The notes below the pieces were generated by a model that saw nothing but the letters and a program-made list of their open reading frames with translations, ran no database searches and was not told where the DNA came from. Both the position numbers and the translations under genes were made by a program. Below are positions 8,248-16,898 of a stretch of DNA of 64,000 bases, in pieces. This DNA is from Nordella sp. HKS 07. GTDB lineage: Bacteria > Pseudomonadota > Alphaproteobacteria > Rhizobiales > Aestuariivirgaceae. The first letter of the stretch is position 1, and every line of letters starts with the position of its first letter. The stretch is from positions 6,838,001 to 6,902,000 of the forward strand of contig NZ_CP049258.1 of NCBI RefSeq assembly GCF_011046735.1. Direction: 5' to 3'.

Positions 8248-10248
8248 TCAGCGCGTGTCCGGCCGTCCGATGGCTTCCGCCGTGATGTCAGCCTTCAGCA
8301 GGCCGTTGTCGTCGACGGCGTCCGGCAGATAGCTCTTGGTGATGCTCACTTTCACCTCGGCCTGCCCCGCCCCCATCAGTGCTACGGCGGCGAGCGCCGC
8401 CTGGCGCGCCAGGGCTTCGCCTTGCGCCAGGGCTTGCGCGCCCGAGGTGAGGCTCTTTGTGCCCTCCGGTCCATGCAGGCGGAAAAGCCCGCTGCCGTCG
8501 CCTTCGAGCGTAACCGTCACGGCGCGCGACACCACGCCGGTCGCCGCGCCCACCGCATTGGCGACGTCGCAGAATTCGGAGAAGACGATCTCGGCCGAAA
8601 GACGCCGGCCGACCTCGCCGTAATAGATCTTCACCGGCCCGCCGACCGCCACCACCGGCACCGACGGACTGCATCCGATCCGGGCCAGGCCGATGCCGCC
8701 GCGTCCCGAGCAGACGGCGTCGAGCAAGGCGTCGCCGCCGGTCTTCTGGCCGAGCGCCGTGTCGAGAATGACGCGGCCGGTGAGGCGCACCACATCCGAC
8801 CACACTTCCTCGCAGAAGCTCCTGACCCGCTCGGGCGACGGCATCTTCATCTCGCGGAAGCGCACTAGGAGCCGCGCCGCCTTCTCCGCCGCGGGCCGCG
8901 ACCAGTTGTCCTGAAGATCGAGCACATGCGCCGCATCCGACGGCGTGAAGCCGCAGATCTGGATGAGCCCCTTGCGCTTGAGCGCCGCCAAGGCGCGTTG
9001 CGCGCCGGACGACACCGCCACCTTGCGGACGGGCTTCGGCCGGTCGGTGACGAGATCGAGGATCTCCTTCTCGCGCGCCGACAGATCGGCCGTCGCGAGC
9101 GGCCCCGTGGCGCCGAAGGGCCGCACCACGAACCGGCCATGCATCGAGCCGCCTTCCGTATCGGCGAGATCGCTGTCGAGCATGGTCAGCACTTCCGGGA
9201 AACGATGCGCGATCAGCGACACCGGCACGATGCGCTGCGGTCCGATGGTGAGCGCACCGCTCGCCTCGAAATGGACCTCGGAATCGCCACCGAGCCCGAT
9301 GGTGCGCACGTCGATGGCCTTGACCATGGTGCGCCAGCCACCGACTTCCGCCCCCTCCTCGGTGACCCTGGGCCGTCCGTCCTTGAGAACGCCGAGATCG
9401 GTGGTGGTGCCGCCCATGTCGGACATGATGAAATCGCTCAAGCCCGACAGCCAGCGGGCGCCGACGAGGCTCGCCGCCGGCCCCGACAGCACCGTCTCGA
9501 TCGGCCGCATCGCCACTGTCTCGGCGAGCGCCAACGTGCCATCGCCCTTCACGATCATCAGCGGGCAGACGATCTTGAGTGAGGCCATGGCGCGGCCCAC
9601 CGCCTCGATGAGGAGCGAGATGCGCGAAATGAGCCGGGCATTGAGCGCGGCGGTGAGCGCCCGGCGCGGCGCGTCGAGCGAGGACGAGAGCTCGGTCGAG
9701 AGCGTCGCCGGTTTGCCCGTCCTGGCCGTGATGACCTCGCGGATCTTGTGCTCATGCGCCGGATTGCGCACCGCGAAGGCGGCGGCGACGGCGAACGCGT
9801 CGCATTTGCTGCCGATCCGCGCCAGGACCGCGTCGAGCCCGGCGACATCGAGGGCGATTTTCTCATCGCCATTGTGGTCATGGCCGCCGGCGATCATCTC
9901 CACCGGCATGCCCGGAAAGGCTTTCGCGATGCCGGTCCGCTCGACCATCGGAGCATCGAAGCCCGCCAGGATGACGCCGACCGCGCTGCCATGCCCCTCG
10001 ACCACCGCATTGGTGGCGAGCGTGGTGGAGACCGAGACCAGCGAGATGTCTTCCGGTTTAAGGCCCTGCGGCAGGCTGGCCACCGCCCGGGTGATGGCCT
10101 CGGTGACACCGATGGCAAGATCGCCCTTGGTGGTGATCGCCTTGGCCGACGCGATGACACGATGGTCGGCGGCGGCGATGACGGCGGCATCGGTATAGGT
10201 ACCGCCGGTATCGACACCGATGAAGTAGGATTCTTGCGCCTGGGACAT
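8248..10248 (-). CDS. Hydantoinase/oxoprolinase A-type ATPase subunit without an adjacent B subunit
   Basis: 666 residues of the HyuA family (actin-like ASKHA ATPase fold). Motifs: phosphate-1 IGVDTGGTYTDAAV near residue 10, STTLATNAVVEG near 75, and IMSDMGGTTTDLG near 285. HyuA-type subunits phosphorylate a cyclic amide or ketone for ring opening or carboxylation, normally with a B subunit. No hyuB adjoins it: upstream is a repeat-bearing gap, downstream the 44-residue gene. The C-terminal third (VAVGGPVKIYYGEVGRRL, FCDVANAVGAATGVVSR) is still clearly of the family. The ATG at 10248 precedes MSQAQESYFIGVDTGG and fits the family start. Either it works alone or its partner is elsewhere in the genome. 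Confidence 0.82.
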   Translation of the reverse strand: MSQAQESYFIGVDTGGTYTDAAVIAAADHRVIASAKAITTKGDLAIGVTEAITRAVASLPQGLKPEDISLVSVSTTLATNAVVEGHGSAVGVILAGFDAPMVERTGIAKAFPGMPVEMIAGGHDHNGDEKIALDVAGLDAVLARIGSKCDAFAVAAAFAVRNPAHEHKIREVITARTGKPATLSTELSSSLDAPRRALTAALNARLISRISLLIEAVGRAMASLKIVCPLMIVKGDGTLALAETVAMRPIETVLSGPAASLVGARWLSGLSDFIMSDMGGTTTDLGVLKDGRPRVTEEGAEVGGWRTMVKAIDVRTIGLGGDSEVHFEASGALTIGPQRIVPVSLIAHRFPEVLTMLDSDLADTEGGSMHGRFVVRPFGATGPLATADLSAREKEILDLVTDRPKPVRKVAVSSGAQRALAALKRKGLIQICGFTPSDAAHVLDLQDNWSRPAAEKAARLLVRFREMKMPSPERVRSFCEEVWSDVVRLTGRVILDTALGQKTGGDALLDAVCSGRGGIGLARIGCSPSVPVVAVGGPVKIYYGEVGRRLSAEIVFSEFCDVANAVGAATGVVSRAVTVTLEGDGSGLFRLHGPEGTKSLTSGAQALAQGEALARQAALAAVALMGAGQAEVKVSITKSYLPDAVDDNGLLKADITAEAIGRPDTR

Positions 10249-10423
10249 GGGAAATTGGGCTCGGCGTTGACGGGAGAGAGGCCGCTATCAAGCGGCACCC
10301 TCACTGTCAATGCGCCTTGCCGCAAAGCTCAGATGTGGAGTGAGCAGATACGCCCAAAGGATTCATCCGATTCAGGATTTCTGCTGGGCACCTGCCCAAA
10401 TCGTCATGGCCGCCTGCCTAACT

Positions 10424-10520
10424 CGTCATGGCCGCCCTTGAGGCGGCCATCCAGTCCAACCACGCAACAGCTGTATGGTGTCGGGGCTGGATGGCCCCGG
10501 GTCGGGGCCCGGCCATGACG
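10424..10520. repeat. Composite palindromic intergenic repeat
   Basis: Outer inverted arms cgtcatggcc (10424-10433) and ggccatgacg (10511-10520). Inside the left side is a perfect hairpin atggccgcc/ggcggccat (10428-10436, 10442-10450), and inside the right side a GC-rich ggccccggg/tcggggcc dyad. A second partial copy of the left arm lies at 10402-10412. The rest of the gap 10249-10561 shows no convincing gene apart from the proline-rich frame listed next. Confidence 0.7.
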
Positions 10521-10561
10521 GGTGGTGACGTGAAACACCCGCTTTCGCCCATCCTGTACCC

Positions 10562-10681
10562 TCACAACGGCTTCCCGGGCACAGGCTGGGGCTGTGGATT
10601 GGGGATGGGATCATGCGGCGGGATGGGCGCCGGCGCGGGTCCGGGCGGATCGGGCTGGGGTGGTGAGGGGACTGTAGCCAT
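10562..10681 (-). CDS. Putative 39-residue proline-rich microprotein
   Basis: An ATG at 10681 opens a 39-residue frame, MATVPSPPQPDPPGPAPAPI followed by PPHDPIPNPQPQPVPGKPL. Nearly half the residues are proline. No signal peptide or membrane helix. A ggggg run lies 12 bases ahead of the ATG, a weak ribosome site. The pattern PPxDPxPxPQP recurs in another short frame at 58613-58738 in this window, which argues against a chance ORF. It follows the UxaA-family gene (stop at 10729) by 47 bp in the same direction. GC-rich DNA can produce proline-rich spurious frames, so confidence is limited. Confidence 0.4.
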   Translation of the reverse strand: MATVPSPPQPDPPGPAPAPIPPHDPIPNPQPQPVPGKPL

Positions 10682-10728
10682 AAAAGTCAAACGCCCCCAA
10701 GCCGGATGGGTTCCCCGGCCCTCGCCCC

Positions 10729-12267
10729 TCACATAGTGGCGCCGATCTGCCAGGGCACATATTCGTTGTCGCCATAACCCAGCAGCTCCGACTTGGACCG
10801 CTCGCCGGAAGCGACTTTCAGGATCTTGTCGAAGATCTCCTGGCCCTTGGCCTCGATCGTGACGCCGTCGAGGATGTCGCCGCAATTGATGTCCATGTCG
10901 TCGATCATGCGCTCATAGATCGGCGTGTTGGTGGCGAGCTTGATCGACGGCGTCGGCTTGCAGCCATAGGCGGAGCCCCGCCCGGTGGTGAAGCATAGGA
11001 TATTGGCGCCACCCGCCACCTGGCCCGTCGCCGAGACCGGATCGTAGCCCGGCGTGTCCATGAAGACGAAGCCCTTGGCGGTGACGGGTTCGGCATAGCG
11101 ATAGACCGCGGTCAGCGTGGTCGAACCGCCCTTGGCGGCGGCGCCTAGGGACTTCTCCAGAATGGTGGTGAGCCCGCCCAGCTTGTTGCCGGGCGACGGG
11201 TTGTTGTTCATCTCCATCTGGTTGCGCTTCGCGTAGTCCTCCCACCAGTGGATGATGTCGACGAGCTTCTCGCCCACCGCGCGATCGGCGGCCCGGCGCG
11301 TGAGCAGGTGCTCGGCGCCATAGATCTCGGGCGTCTCGGAGAGGATAGCGGTGCCGCCATGGCGCACCAATATATCGACCGCCGCCCCCAGCGCCGGATT
11401 GGCGGTGATGCCAGAATAGCCGTCCGAGCCGCCGCATTGCAGCGCCAGCATCAGCTCCGAGGCCGGTATGGTCTCGCGCTTCACATTGTTGACGATCGGC
11501 AGCATCTCCCTGATCGCCGCGACCCCCGCCTCGACCGTCTTCCTGGTGCCGCCCGTCTCCTGGATCGTCATGGTACGGAACGTGTCGCTCTCGGTGACGT
11601 TATAGGCTTCCTTGAAGCGCGGGATCTGGAAGCCCTCGCAGCCTAAGCCCACCATCACGACACCGCCCATATTGGGATTGGTCGCATAGCCCCAGCTGGT
11701 GCGCTTCAGCGTATCGAAGATCACGCCACGATAATCAATGACGCAGCCATTCGCCTGGGTCAGCGCCACGACGCCGTCGATATTGGGATAGTCCTTGAGG
11801 ATGCCGGACCGGTTGATCTCTTCGGCCATGAATTTCGACGCCGAGGCCGAGCAGTTCACGCTCGTCAATATGCCGACATAGTTGCGCGTACCGGCCTTGC
11901 CATTGGCGCGGCGATAGCCTTCGAAGGTCGCCTGCTGGCCGACAGACAGAATGTCCTCCGGCTTCGCGTCGGCGCAATAGGCATAGTCACGGGCGAAATC
12001 ATGCATCTCGACATTATGCTCATGCACCCAGTCGCCGGGTGCGATCGGCGTTTTGGCGAAGCCGATGATCTGGCCGAATTTGCGGATCGGCTCACCTTGC
12101 GCGATCGGCTGCGCCGCCATCTTGTGGCCGCGCGGCACGCGTGCCGTTGCTACAACACCGAGGGCTTCCTTGCCCTTCTCGACATTGTCGACGGCAACGA
12201 CAATATTGTCGGCGGAATTGAGTCGGATGACGCGGGAGGTTCTGGCTGGGGTTTCGACGATCTTCAT
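10729..12267 (-). CDS. UxaA/GarD-family sugar-acid dehydratase
   Basis: 512 residues. Residues about 12-105 form a SAF domain (RVIRLNSADNIVVAVDN ... GDWVHEHNVE), and the rest is the altronate/galactarate dehydratase domain with SVNCSASAS, ALTQANGCVIDY, GLGCEGFQI, LQCGGSDGYSG and GRGSAYGCKPTPSIK, including the conserved cysteines. Fused SAF plus catalytic parts are as in full-length UxaA and GarD. It dehydrates a hexonate or hexarate to a 2-keto-3-deoxy acid; the substrate is not determinable here. It diverges from the GntR gene at 12347 across 79 bp that contain a dyad operator candidate, and the aldo/keto reductase behind GntR could supply the sugar acid. The ATG at 12267 is chosen over a TTG three codons upstream. 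Confidence 0.88.
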   Translation of the reverse strand: MKIVETPARTSRVIRLNSADNIVVAVDNVEKGKEALGVVATARVPRGHKMAAQPIAQGEPIRKFGQIIGFAKTPIAPGDWVHEHNVEMHDFARDYAYCADAKPEDILSVGQQATFEGYRRANGKAGTRNYVGILTSVNCSASASKFMAEEINRSGILKDYPNIDGVVALTQANGCVIDYRGVIFDTLKRTSWGYATNPNMGGVVMVGLGCEGFQIPRFKEAYNVTESDTFRTMTIQETGGTRKTVEAGVAAIREMLPIVNNVKRETIPASELMLALQCGGSDGYSGITANPALGAAVDILVRHGGTAILSETPEIYGAEHLLTRRAADRAVGEKLVDIIHWWEDYAKRNQMEMNNNPSPGNKLGGLTTILEKSLGAAAKGGSTTLTAVYRYAEPVTAKGFVFMDTPGYDPVSATGQVAGGANILCFTTGRGSAYGCKPTPSIKLATNTPIYERMIDDMDINCGDILDGVTIEAKGQEIFDKILKVASGERSKSELLGYGDNEYVPWQIGATM

Positions 12268-12330
12268 GGCCGGCAATTCTCGATCAGAATGCGTGGATTG
12301 AAAAGGCTTTGACTTGGCGTTTCCACGGCC

Positions 12331-12348
12331 ATACTAACATGTTAGCAT
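12331..12348. promoter_or_regulatory. Dyad operator candidate overlapping the GntR start codon
   Basis: atactaacatgttagcat: a perfect 12-bp palindrome ctaacatgttag (12334-12345) that extends to 18 bp with one mismatched pair. It lies in the divergent gap between the UxaA-family dehydratase (start 12267) and the GntR gene, and covers the first two bases of the GntR ATG at 12347. FadR-type GntR proteins bind short dyads of this form, so autoregulation and control of the dehydratase are likely inferences. Confidence 0.55.
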
Positions 12349-13063
12349 GATTGCCAAAGGAAAATCCTACGAGTTTCTGGAGAATATCCGGGGCGAGAAG
12401 CGCGGCGGCGCCACCGCCCGGGTCGTCGAGGTCCTGCGCAACGCCATCGTGATGCACGCTTTCGAGCCAGGCGCGCCGCTCGATAAGGCGAGGTTGTGCG
12501 AAAGACTGGGCGTTTCGCGCTTTCCCGTCTCCGAGGCCCTGGCCCGCCTGCAGGATCAGGGTCTGGTCGACATCCAGCCGCAACGCGGCACCACCGTCTC
12601 GCTGATCAGGATTTCCGATGTCCGCGAGAACATGTTCCTGCGCAAAGCGCTGGAAACCGAGGCGGTGCGGGCACTCGCCGCCACGATGGACCAGGAGACC
12701 GCGACAGAGCTCAAGGCCAACCTCGCCGCCCAGAGGAAGGCCGTGGTGGGCGGCGACAAGCAGGGCTTCCACCGGCTCGACCTCGCCTTCCACGACATAT
12801 TGCTGACCGAGCTCGGTTTTCCCCGCGTCCGCGCGGTGGTCGAATCCGCCAGACTCGCTCTCGACCGCGTGCGGTTCCTCCTCGCCTCGCCGCTGCGCCG
12901 GGCCCAGACGGTGGCCGAGCATGAGCGCATCGTCGCCGCCCTCGAACAGCGCGATGGCGCTGAGGCCGCCCGCACCATGGGCGCTCATCTCGATCAGGTC
13001 ATGAAGGAGCTCATGTCCTTCGCCAGGCGCGAGCCCGAACTCTTCACCGATTGGCAGGATTAG
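12347..13063 (+). CDS. GntR-family regulator, FCD (FadR-like) type
   Basis: 238 residues. N-terminal winged helix at about 20-85 with LCERLGVSRFPVSEALARLQDQGLV as the recognition region; C-terminal all-helical FCD domain with the metal/ligand-binding pattern ending in LDLAFHDILL (D/H), and TVAEHERIVAALEQRD. FCD regulators usually bind small carboxylates and repress the adjacent catabolic genes. No Shine-Dalgarno precedes the ATG, and the operator candidate overlaps the start codon, so the message may be leaderless or very short-leadered. The stop TAG is immediately followed by a dispersed two-hairpin repeat. Target genes are probably the dehydratase at 10729-12267 and the aldo/keto reductase at 13195. 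Confidence 0.88.
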   Translation: MIAKGKSYEFLENIRGEKRGGATARVVEVLRNAIVMHAFEPGAPLDKARLCERLGVSRFPVSEALARLQDQGLVDIQPQRGTTVSLIRISDVRENMFLRKALETEAVRALAATMDQETATELKANLAAQRKAVVGGDKQGFHRLDLAFHDILLTELGFPRVRAVVESARLALDRVRFLLASPLRRAQTVAEHERIVAALEQRDGAEAARTMGAHLDQVMKELMSFARREPELFTDWQD

Positions 13064-13175
13064 CGCGGGATGCGAAAAAGTGGACGCCGGTTTTTCGCGA
13101 GAATCCCGCGCTACACATGGGAATCGATCACGTTTATTGAGTTTGGATCGCGTCGATCCAAACTCATCGTGATCT
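13064..13175 (+). repeat. Two-hairpin dispersed repeat, copy A
   Basis: Hairpin 1: gcgggat...gcgaaaaa / tttttcgc...atcccgc. Hairpin 2: gatcacg...tgagtttggat / atccaaactca...cgtgatc. Same order and spacing as copy B (57145-57258) and, inverted, copy C (59999-60113). It separates GntR from the aldo/keto reductase gene and ends 20 bp before that gene's ATG. Confidence 0.8.
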
Positions 13176-13194
13176 ACAAAACGGACAGGATGTG

Positions 13195-14220
13195 ATGCGG
13201 ACCAAAACCTTCAAGGCGCCTTCGGGCGCCACGCTCAAATTCACCGAGATGGGCTTCGGCACGGCCCCGATCGGCAACCTTCTCGGCACCGTCACTGAGA
13301 AGGCGGCGCAGGACACGCTGGAGGCGGCCTGGAAGGCCGGCATGCGCTATTACGACACCGCGCCGCTCTATGGCGCCGGTCTTTCGGAAACGCGCCTCAA
13401 CCACTTTCTGCGCGGCAGGAAGCGCTCCGACTATATCGTCTCGACCAAAATCGGCCGCCTGCTCCAGGTGAGCAAGCCCTCCGAACGGCTCGGCATCGGT
13501 AAGTTCTTCGATATCCCGTCGCGCCGCGAGATCTATGACTACTCCTATGACGGCGTGATGCGCTCGCTCGAATTCTCGCTCGAGCGTCTGGGGCTCGATT
13601 CCGTCGAGATTCTTTTCGTGCACGACATCGACATCTTCAACCACGGCACCGCGGCGGCGCGCGATGCCCATGTCGAGACACTGATGAAGAGCGGTTACAA
13701 GGCGCTGGTCAAATTGCGCGATGAAAAGGTGATCAAGGCCTTCGGTGGCGGCGTCAATGAATGGGAGGTCTGCGAGACCCTGACCAGGCGCGGCGACTTC
13801 GACCTGTTCCTGCTCGCTGGCCGCTATACGCTGCTCGAGCAGAAGGCGCTCGCGAGCTTCCTCCCCCTTTGCGAGGAGCGCGGCATCGGCATCGTGCTGG
13901 GCGGGCCTTACAATTCCGGCATCCTGGCGACCGGCGCGAAGCCCGACGCCACCTATAATTATTCGAAGGCGCCCAAGGATATTCTGGATCGCGTGCGCCG
14001 CATCGAGGCGGTGTGCAGGCGCCACAAGGTGAAATTGCCGGAAGCCGCCCTGCGCTTCCCCCTCGCCCATCCCTCTGTCGTCTCGGTCATCCCCGGCGGC
14101 GTCACGCCTGAGCATGTGAAGATCAATGTGAAGACTCTCGCCGCCAAGATCCCCAAGGCGATGTGGCGCGACCTCAAGGCCGAAGGCCTTATGGATGAAC
14201 GCGCACCGGTGCCGAAATAG
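13195..14220 (+). CDS. Aldo/keto reductase (L-fucose / D-threo-aldose dehydrogenase-like)
   Basis: 341 residues of a TIM-barrel aldo/keto reductase. The catalytic Asp and Tyr are in YYDTAPLYGAG (near residues 50-60), the Lys in IVSTKIGRLL, and the fourth tetrad position in ILFVHDIDI. The C-terminal NADP-binding segment VIPGGVTPEHV is present. This subgroup, with a long loop GKFFDIPSRREIYDYSYDG, resembles D-threo-aldose 1-dehydrogenase and L-fucose dehydrogenases, which oxidise a sugar to a lactone. That would feed the UxaA-family dehydratase across the GntR gene. The ATG at 13195 follows acagga; a GTG one codon earlier is possible. Confidence 0.85.
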   Translation: MRTKTFKAPSGATLKFTEMGFGTAPIGNLLGTVTEKAAQDTLEAAWKAGMRYYDTAPLYGAGLSETRLNHFLRGRKRSDYIVSTKIGRLLQVSKPSERLGIGKFFDIPSRREIYDYSYDGVMRSLEFSLERLGLDSVEILFVHDIDIFNHGTAAARDAHVETLMKSGYKALVKLRDEKVIKAFGGGVNEWEVCETLTRRGDFDLFLLAGRYTLLEQKALASFLPLCEERGIGIVLGGPYNSGILATGAKPDATYNYSKAPKDILDRVRRIEAVCRRHKVKLPEAALRFPLAHPSVVSVIPGGVTPEHVKINVKTLAAKIPKAMWRDLKAEGLMDERAPVPK

Positions 14221-14310
14221 AGAACGATGCGAAGGCAACGCCCCGCTCACTTCCGTCATCCCGGCGAAAGCCGCTATCATATGCACACATCTCATGAGGG
14301 ATGCGCCCTT

Positions 14311-14527
14311 ACCCTCGCCCCGCTTTAGCGGGGAGAGGGAGGGACCCATTGCATAGCAATGGGAGGGTGAGGGGCCTTTGCGAGATTGAGTTCGACCTCA
14401 GGCAACCGAACGCTCTCGCGACAAGTAGGACCTCACTGCGTCGATGGCCGTGCCCCTCACCCTTCCCGCCGCTGCGCGTCGGGCCCCTTCCCTCTCCCCG
14501 CTGTGCTTCGCTTGCAGGGCGAGGGGC
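14311..14527. repeat. GC-rich inverted-pair intergenic repeat (cctctcccc family), copy R1
   Basis: Left half: cgctttagcg stem in ccccgctttagcggggagag, then cccattgcatagcaatggg, then agggtgagggg. Right half is the inverted order cccctcaccc ... ccctctcccc. The same composite unit recurs at 21419, 25379, 32784, 35321 and 37017. The rest of the gap 14221-14796 shows no convincing gene; 14640-14796 is AT-richer and without visible function. Confidence 0.75.
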
Positions 14528-14796
14528 AAAGCCGCAGGCCGGTGGCCAGTCGATTTCGGCCATGTGGTGGACGGCGCCCGCCAGATGCGGCCTCGTCAAA
14601 GCAAGCAAAAGTGAATGCACGCGCGAGAAGCGAACCACTCGATCTTCCCTGCCCGAGCCATAACAATATATTTCGCAAAGCTTTGAAATCGCTATGAGAC
14701 TCGACGAAGGCCGGGACCGGGGAAGGCGCTTTTCTCAGTTTCGCTGTATTTTCCCTCTATTTTCATCATGGCCGGGAAAAGCGAGGTCAAATGCGA

Positions 14797-15231
14797 TCAG
14801 AACTGCCCGCTTTCGATCATCGCCTTGATCAACATCACTTCCATCTCATGGCTCGCGGTAAGGCGGCGCCAGCGGTCGTCATCCATTGCCTCCGAGCGCC
14901 AAGCGATGAAGGTCAGCACCGAATGTCCGCTGTCGAGCCCGACATGCTCGCCCGGCACGACGCGCACTTGAATGCGCGGCACCAGCTTCTGCGGATCGAC
15001 GCCCAGATGATAGTCGATGATATGACGCGTCTCGTAGGCATCGATGCGCAGGTGAATGCTGCTGCCGTCGAACAGGCTCGTGCCGCGCACCAGCCCGTCT
15101 TCGCCGATCTCGGTCTTCCATGTGCCGAAGGACCAGCGATGCAGCTTCTGAGCATCCGCCATCCGGGCGAAGACGCTCCTCGCCTCCGCCTTCACCACCG
15201 CTGAAGTGATATGCGACTGTCCGGCTTTCAT
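14797..15231 (-). CDS. SRPBCC (START-like) small-ligand-binding protein
   Basis: 144 residues with the alternating strand pattern of the SRPBCC superfamily: GQSHITSAVVKAEARSVFARMADAQKLHRWSFGTWKTE opens like polyketide-cyclase/activator members, ending in a long helix HEMEVMLIKAMIE. This fold makes a deep hydrophobic pocket; no catalytic residue can be named. The start overlaps the stop of the hydantoinase B gene by 4 bp (ATGA), so it is the third gene of the hyuA-hyuB operon and probably binds a substrate or intermediate of that pathway. Confidence 0.8.
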   Translation of the reverse strand: MKAGQSHITSAVVKAEARSVFARMADAQKLHRWSFGTWKTEIGEDGLVRGTSLFDGSSIHLRIDAYETRHIIDYHLGVDPQKLVPRIQVRVVPGEHVGLDSGHSVLTFIAWRSEAMDDDRWRRLTASHEMEVMLIKAMIESGQF

Positions 15232-16898
15232 GAGGCAAATCCATAGTCCTGCTCGGCTGCCGCCTCGCTCACCAGGCCGGCCGCGATATCCGCCTTGATC
15301 GCGGCGTCGCTCCTCGCCTGCGGCCGGCCGAAGCCGCCGCCGCCCGGCAATTCGACGACCAGGCTGTCGCCCGCCGGCACCACGTGATTGCCCTTGTCCT
15401 TGAGCCGAGGCCCGCTGCCCAGAGAGGCGCTCCCCTTGCGCCCCGGGCTGCCGCCCTCACGGCCCTGCGCCGGATTGTGGATGCGGTCGAAGGTCGCCGC
15501 CGAGATGATGAAGGGCGCCTTTTCGCGATTGGCGATCTCGATCACCTGGCCGAGGCCGCCCCGATATTCGCCGGCCCCGCCTGAATCGGGCAGATACTGC
15601 TTGCGCTTGAAATAGAGCGGGCATTGCGCCTCGGTGATCTCCGCCGGTATGGCGCCGATGCCGGAGGGAAACGCCGTGGTCGACAGCCCGTCCTTGCCGG
15701 GCCTGCCGCCAATGCCGCCCAAGCCCACATTCGTCACCTGGAAGCGCTGTGCCCCGGCCGTCTCCTTCGCCGGCACCTGCTCATGCGCGCTCGACAGCGA
15801 CAGGATCCAGATGCTGCCGGCACTTTCCGCCTGCACCTTGCCGGGCAGCGCCTGCGCCAGGCAGCCGAAGGTCGCATCGGCCAGCATCTGGCCGATGACA
15901 TGGCGCGCCGTGACCGGGCTCGGCCGGATCGGATCGACGCAGGTGCCGGCCTCGGTGACGAGATCGAAGCAGGAGAGCGCGCCGATATTGTTCGGAACAT
16001 GCGGCGCGATCACTGCCTTAAGCCCGAACACCGAATAGGCATGCGTATAAGTGCGCGGGCTGTTAATGCCGCGGATCGACGCGGGCGACGAGCCGGTGAA
16101 GTCGATGGTGATATTGCCGCCTTTGACGGTGAGCTTCGACCTGATCAGGATCGGCGCCTCATAGCCGTCGAGCGGCATCTCATAGGACCACTGGCCTTGC
16201 GGCAGCGCCCGGATCGCCTCGCGCGTCGCCTTCTCCGATTGCGTCAGGATGTGCTCGGCGAGCCTGTCGATGTCCCTCAGGCCGAATTCCGTCATCATGT
16301 CGATGAGGCGGCGGGCGCCCGTGTCATTGGCGCTGACCAGCGACAGGAGATCGCCCCGGACCTCGATCGGGTTGCGCGAATTGGCGAGGATGATGGAGAG
16401 CAGCTCCTCATTGATCTCGCCCGCCTTGCGCAATTTGAGATGCGGGATGAGGGTCCCCTCCTCGAAGGAGGAAAAGGCCCTGGCCGACATGCCGACGCCG
16501 CCGACATCGATGACATGGCAGGTCGAAGCGAAGATCGCCACCGGCTTCCTGCCGAGAAAAACCGGCGTCATCACCACATAGTCGAAGAGATGGCCGGTGC
16601 CGAGCCACGGATCGTTGGTGATGAACACATCGCCCGGCTTCATGTCCTTGACCGGGTACCATTGGAAGAAATGCTCGACCGCCGTCGCCATGGTGTTCAC
16701 ATGGCCGGGCGTGCCGGTCATCGCCTGGGCCAGCATGCGGCCCTTGGTGTCATAGACGCCGGCGGAGAGGTCGCCCGCCTCGCGCGTGATGGTGCCGAAT
16801 GCGGTGCGCAACAGCGACTGCGCCTGCTCCTCGACCACCGCGATGAGCCGGTTCCACATCACTTGCGTGCGGATCGCGGCGAGGGCCTGTTTGGACAT
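15228..16898 (-). CDS. hyuB: Hydantoinase/oxoprolinase B subunit
   Basis: 556 residues of the HyuB family: RLIAVVEEQAQSLLRTAFG, AGVYDTKGRMLAQAMTGTPGH, KPGDVFITNDPWLGTGHL, then GGVGMSA and a Gly-rich C-terminus DSGGAGEYRGGLGQVIE, VELPGGGGFG. The B subunit carries the metal site that hydrolyses the activated cyclic amide (or carboxylates a ketone). The start at 16898 overlaps the stop of hyuA by one base (TGATG). An upstream extension of 50 residues in the same frame overlaps hyuA coding sequence and was rejected. Confidence 0.9.
   Translation of the reverse strand: MSKQALAAIRTQVMWNRLIAVVEEQAQSLLRTAFGTITREAGDLSAGVYDTKGRMLAQAMTGTPGHVNTMATAVEHFFQWYPVKDMKPGDVFITNDPWLGTGHLFDYVVMTPVFLGRKPVAIFASTCHVIDVGGVGMSARAFSSFEEGTLIPHLKLRKAGEINEELLSIILANSRNPIEVRGDLLSLVSANDTGARRLIDMMTEFGLRDIDRLAEHILTQSEKATREAIRALPQGQWSYEMPLDGYEAPILIRSKLTVKGGNITIDFTGSSPASIRGINSPRTYTHAYSVFGLKAVIAPHVPNNIGALSCFDLVTEAGTCVDPIRPSPVTARHVIGQMLADATFGCLAQALPGKVQAESAGSIWILSLSSAHEQVPAKETAGAQRFQVTNVGLGGIGGRPGKDGLSTTAFPSGIGAIPAEITEAQCPLYFKRKQYLPDSGGAGEYRGGLGQVIEIANREKAPFIISAATFDRIHNPAQGREGGSPGRKGSASLGSGPRLKDKGNHVVPAGDSLVVELPGGGGFGRPQARSDAAIKADIAAGLVSEAAAEQDYGFAS

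Noticed and set aside
13174-14349. 391-residue minus-strand frame opposite the aldo/keto reductase
   Set aside because: The sense strand has all aldo/keto reductase motifs; the antisense frame has none.
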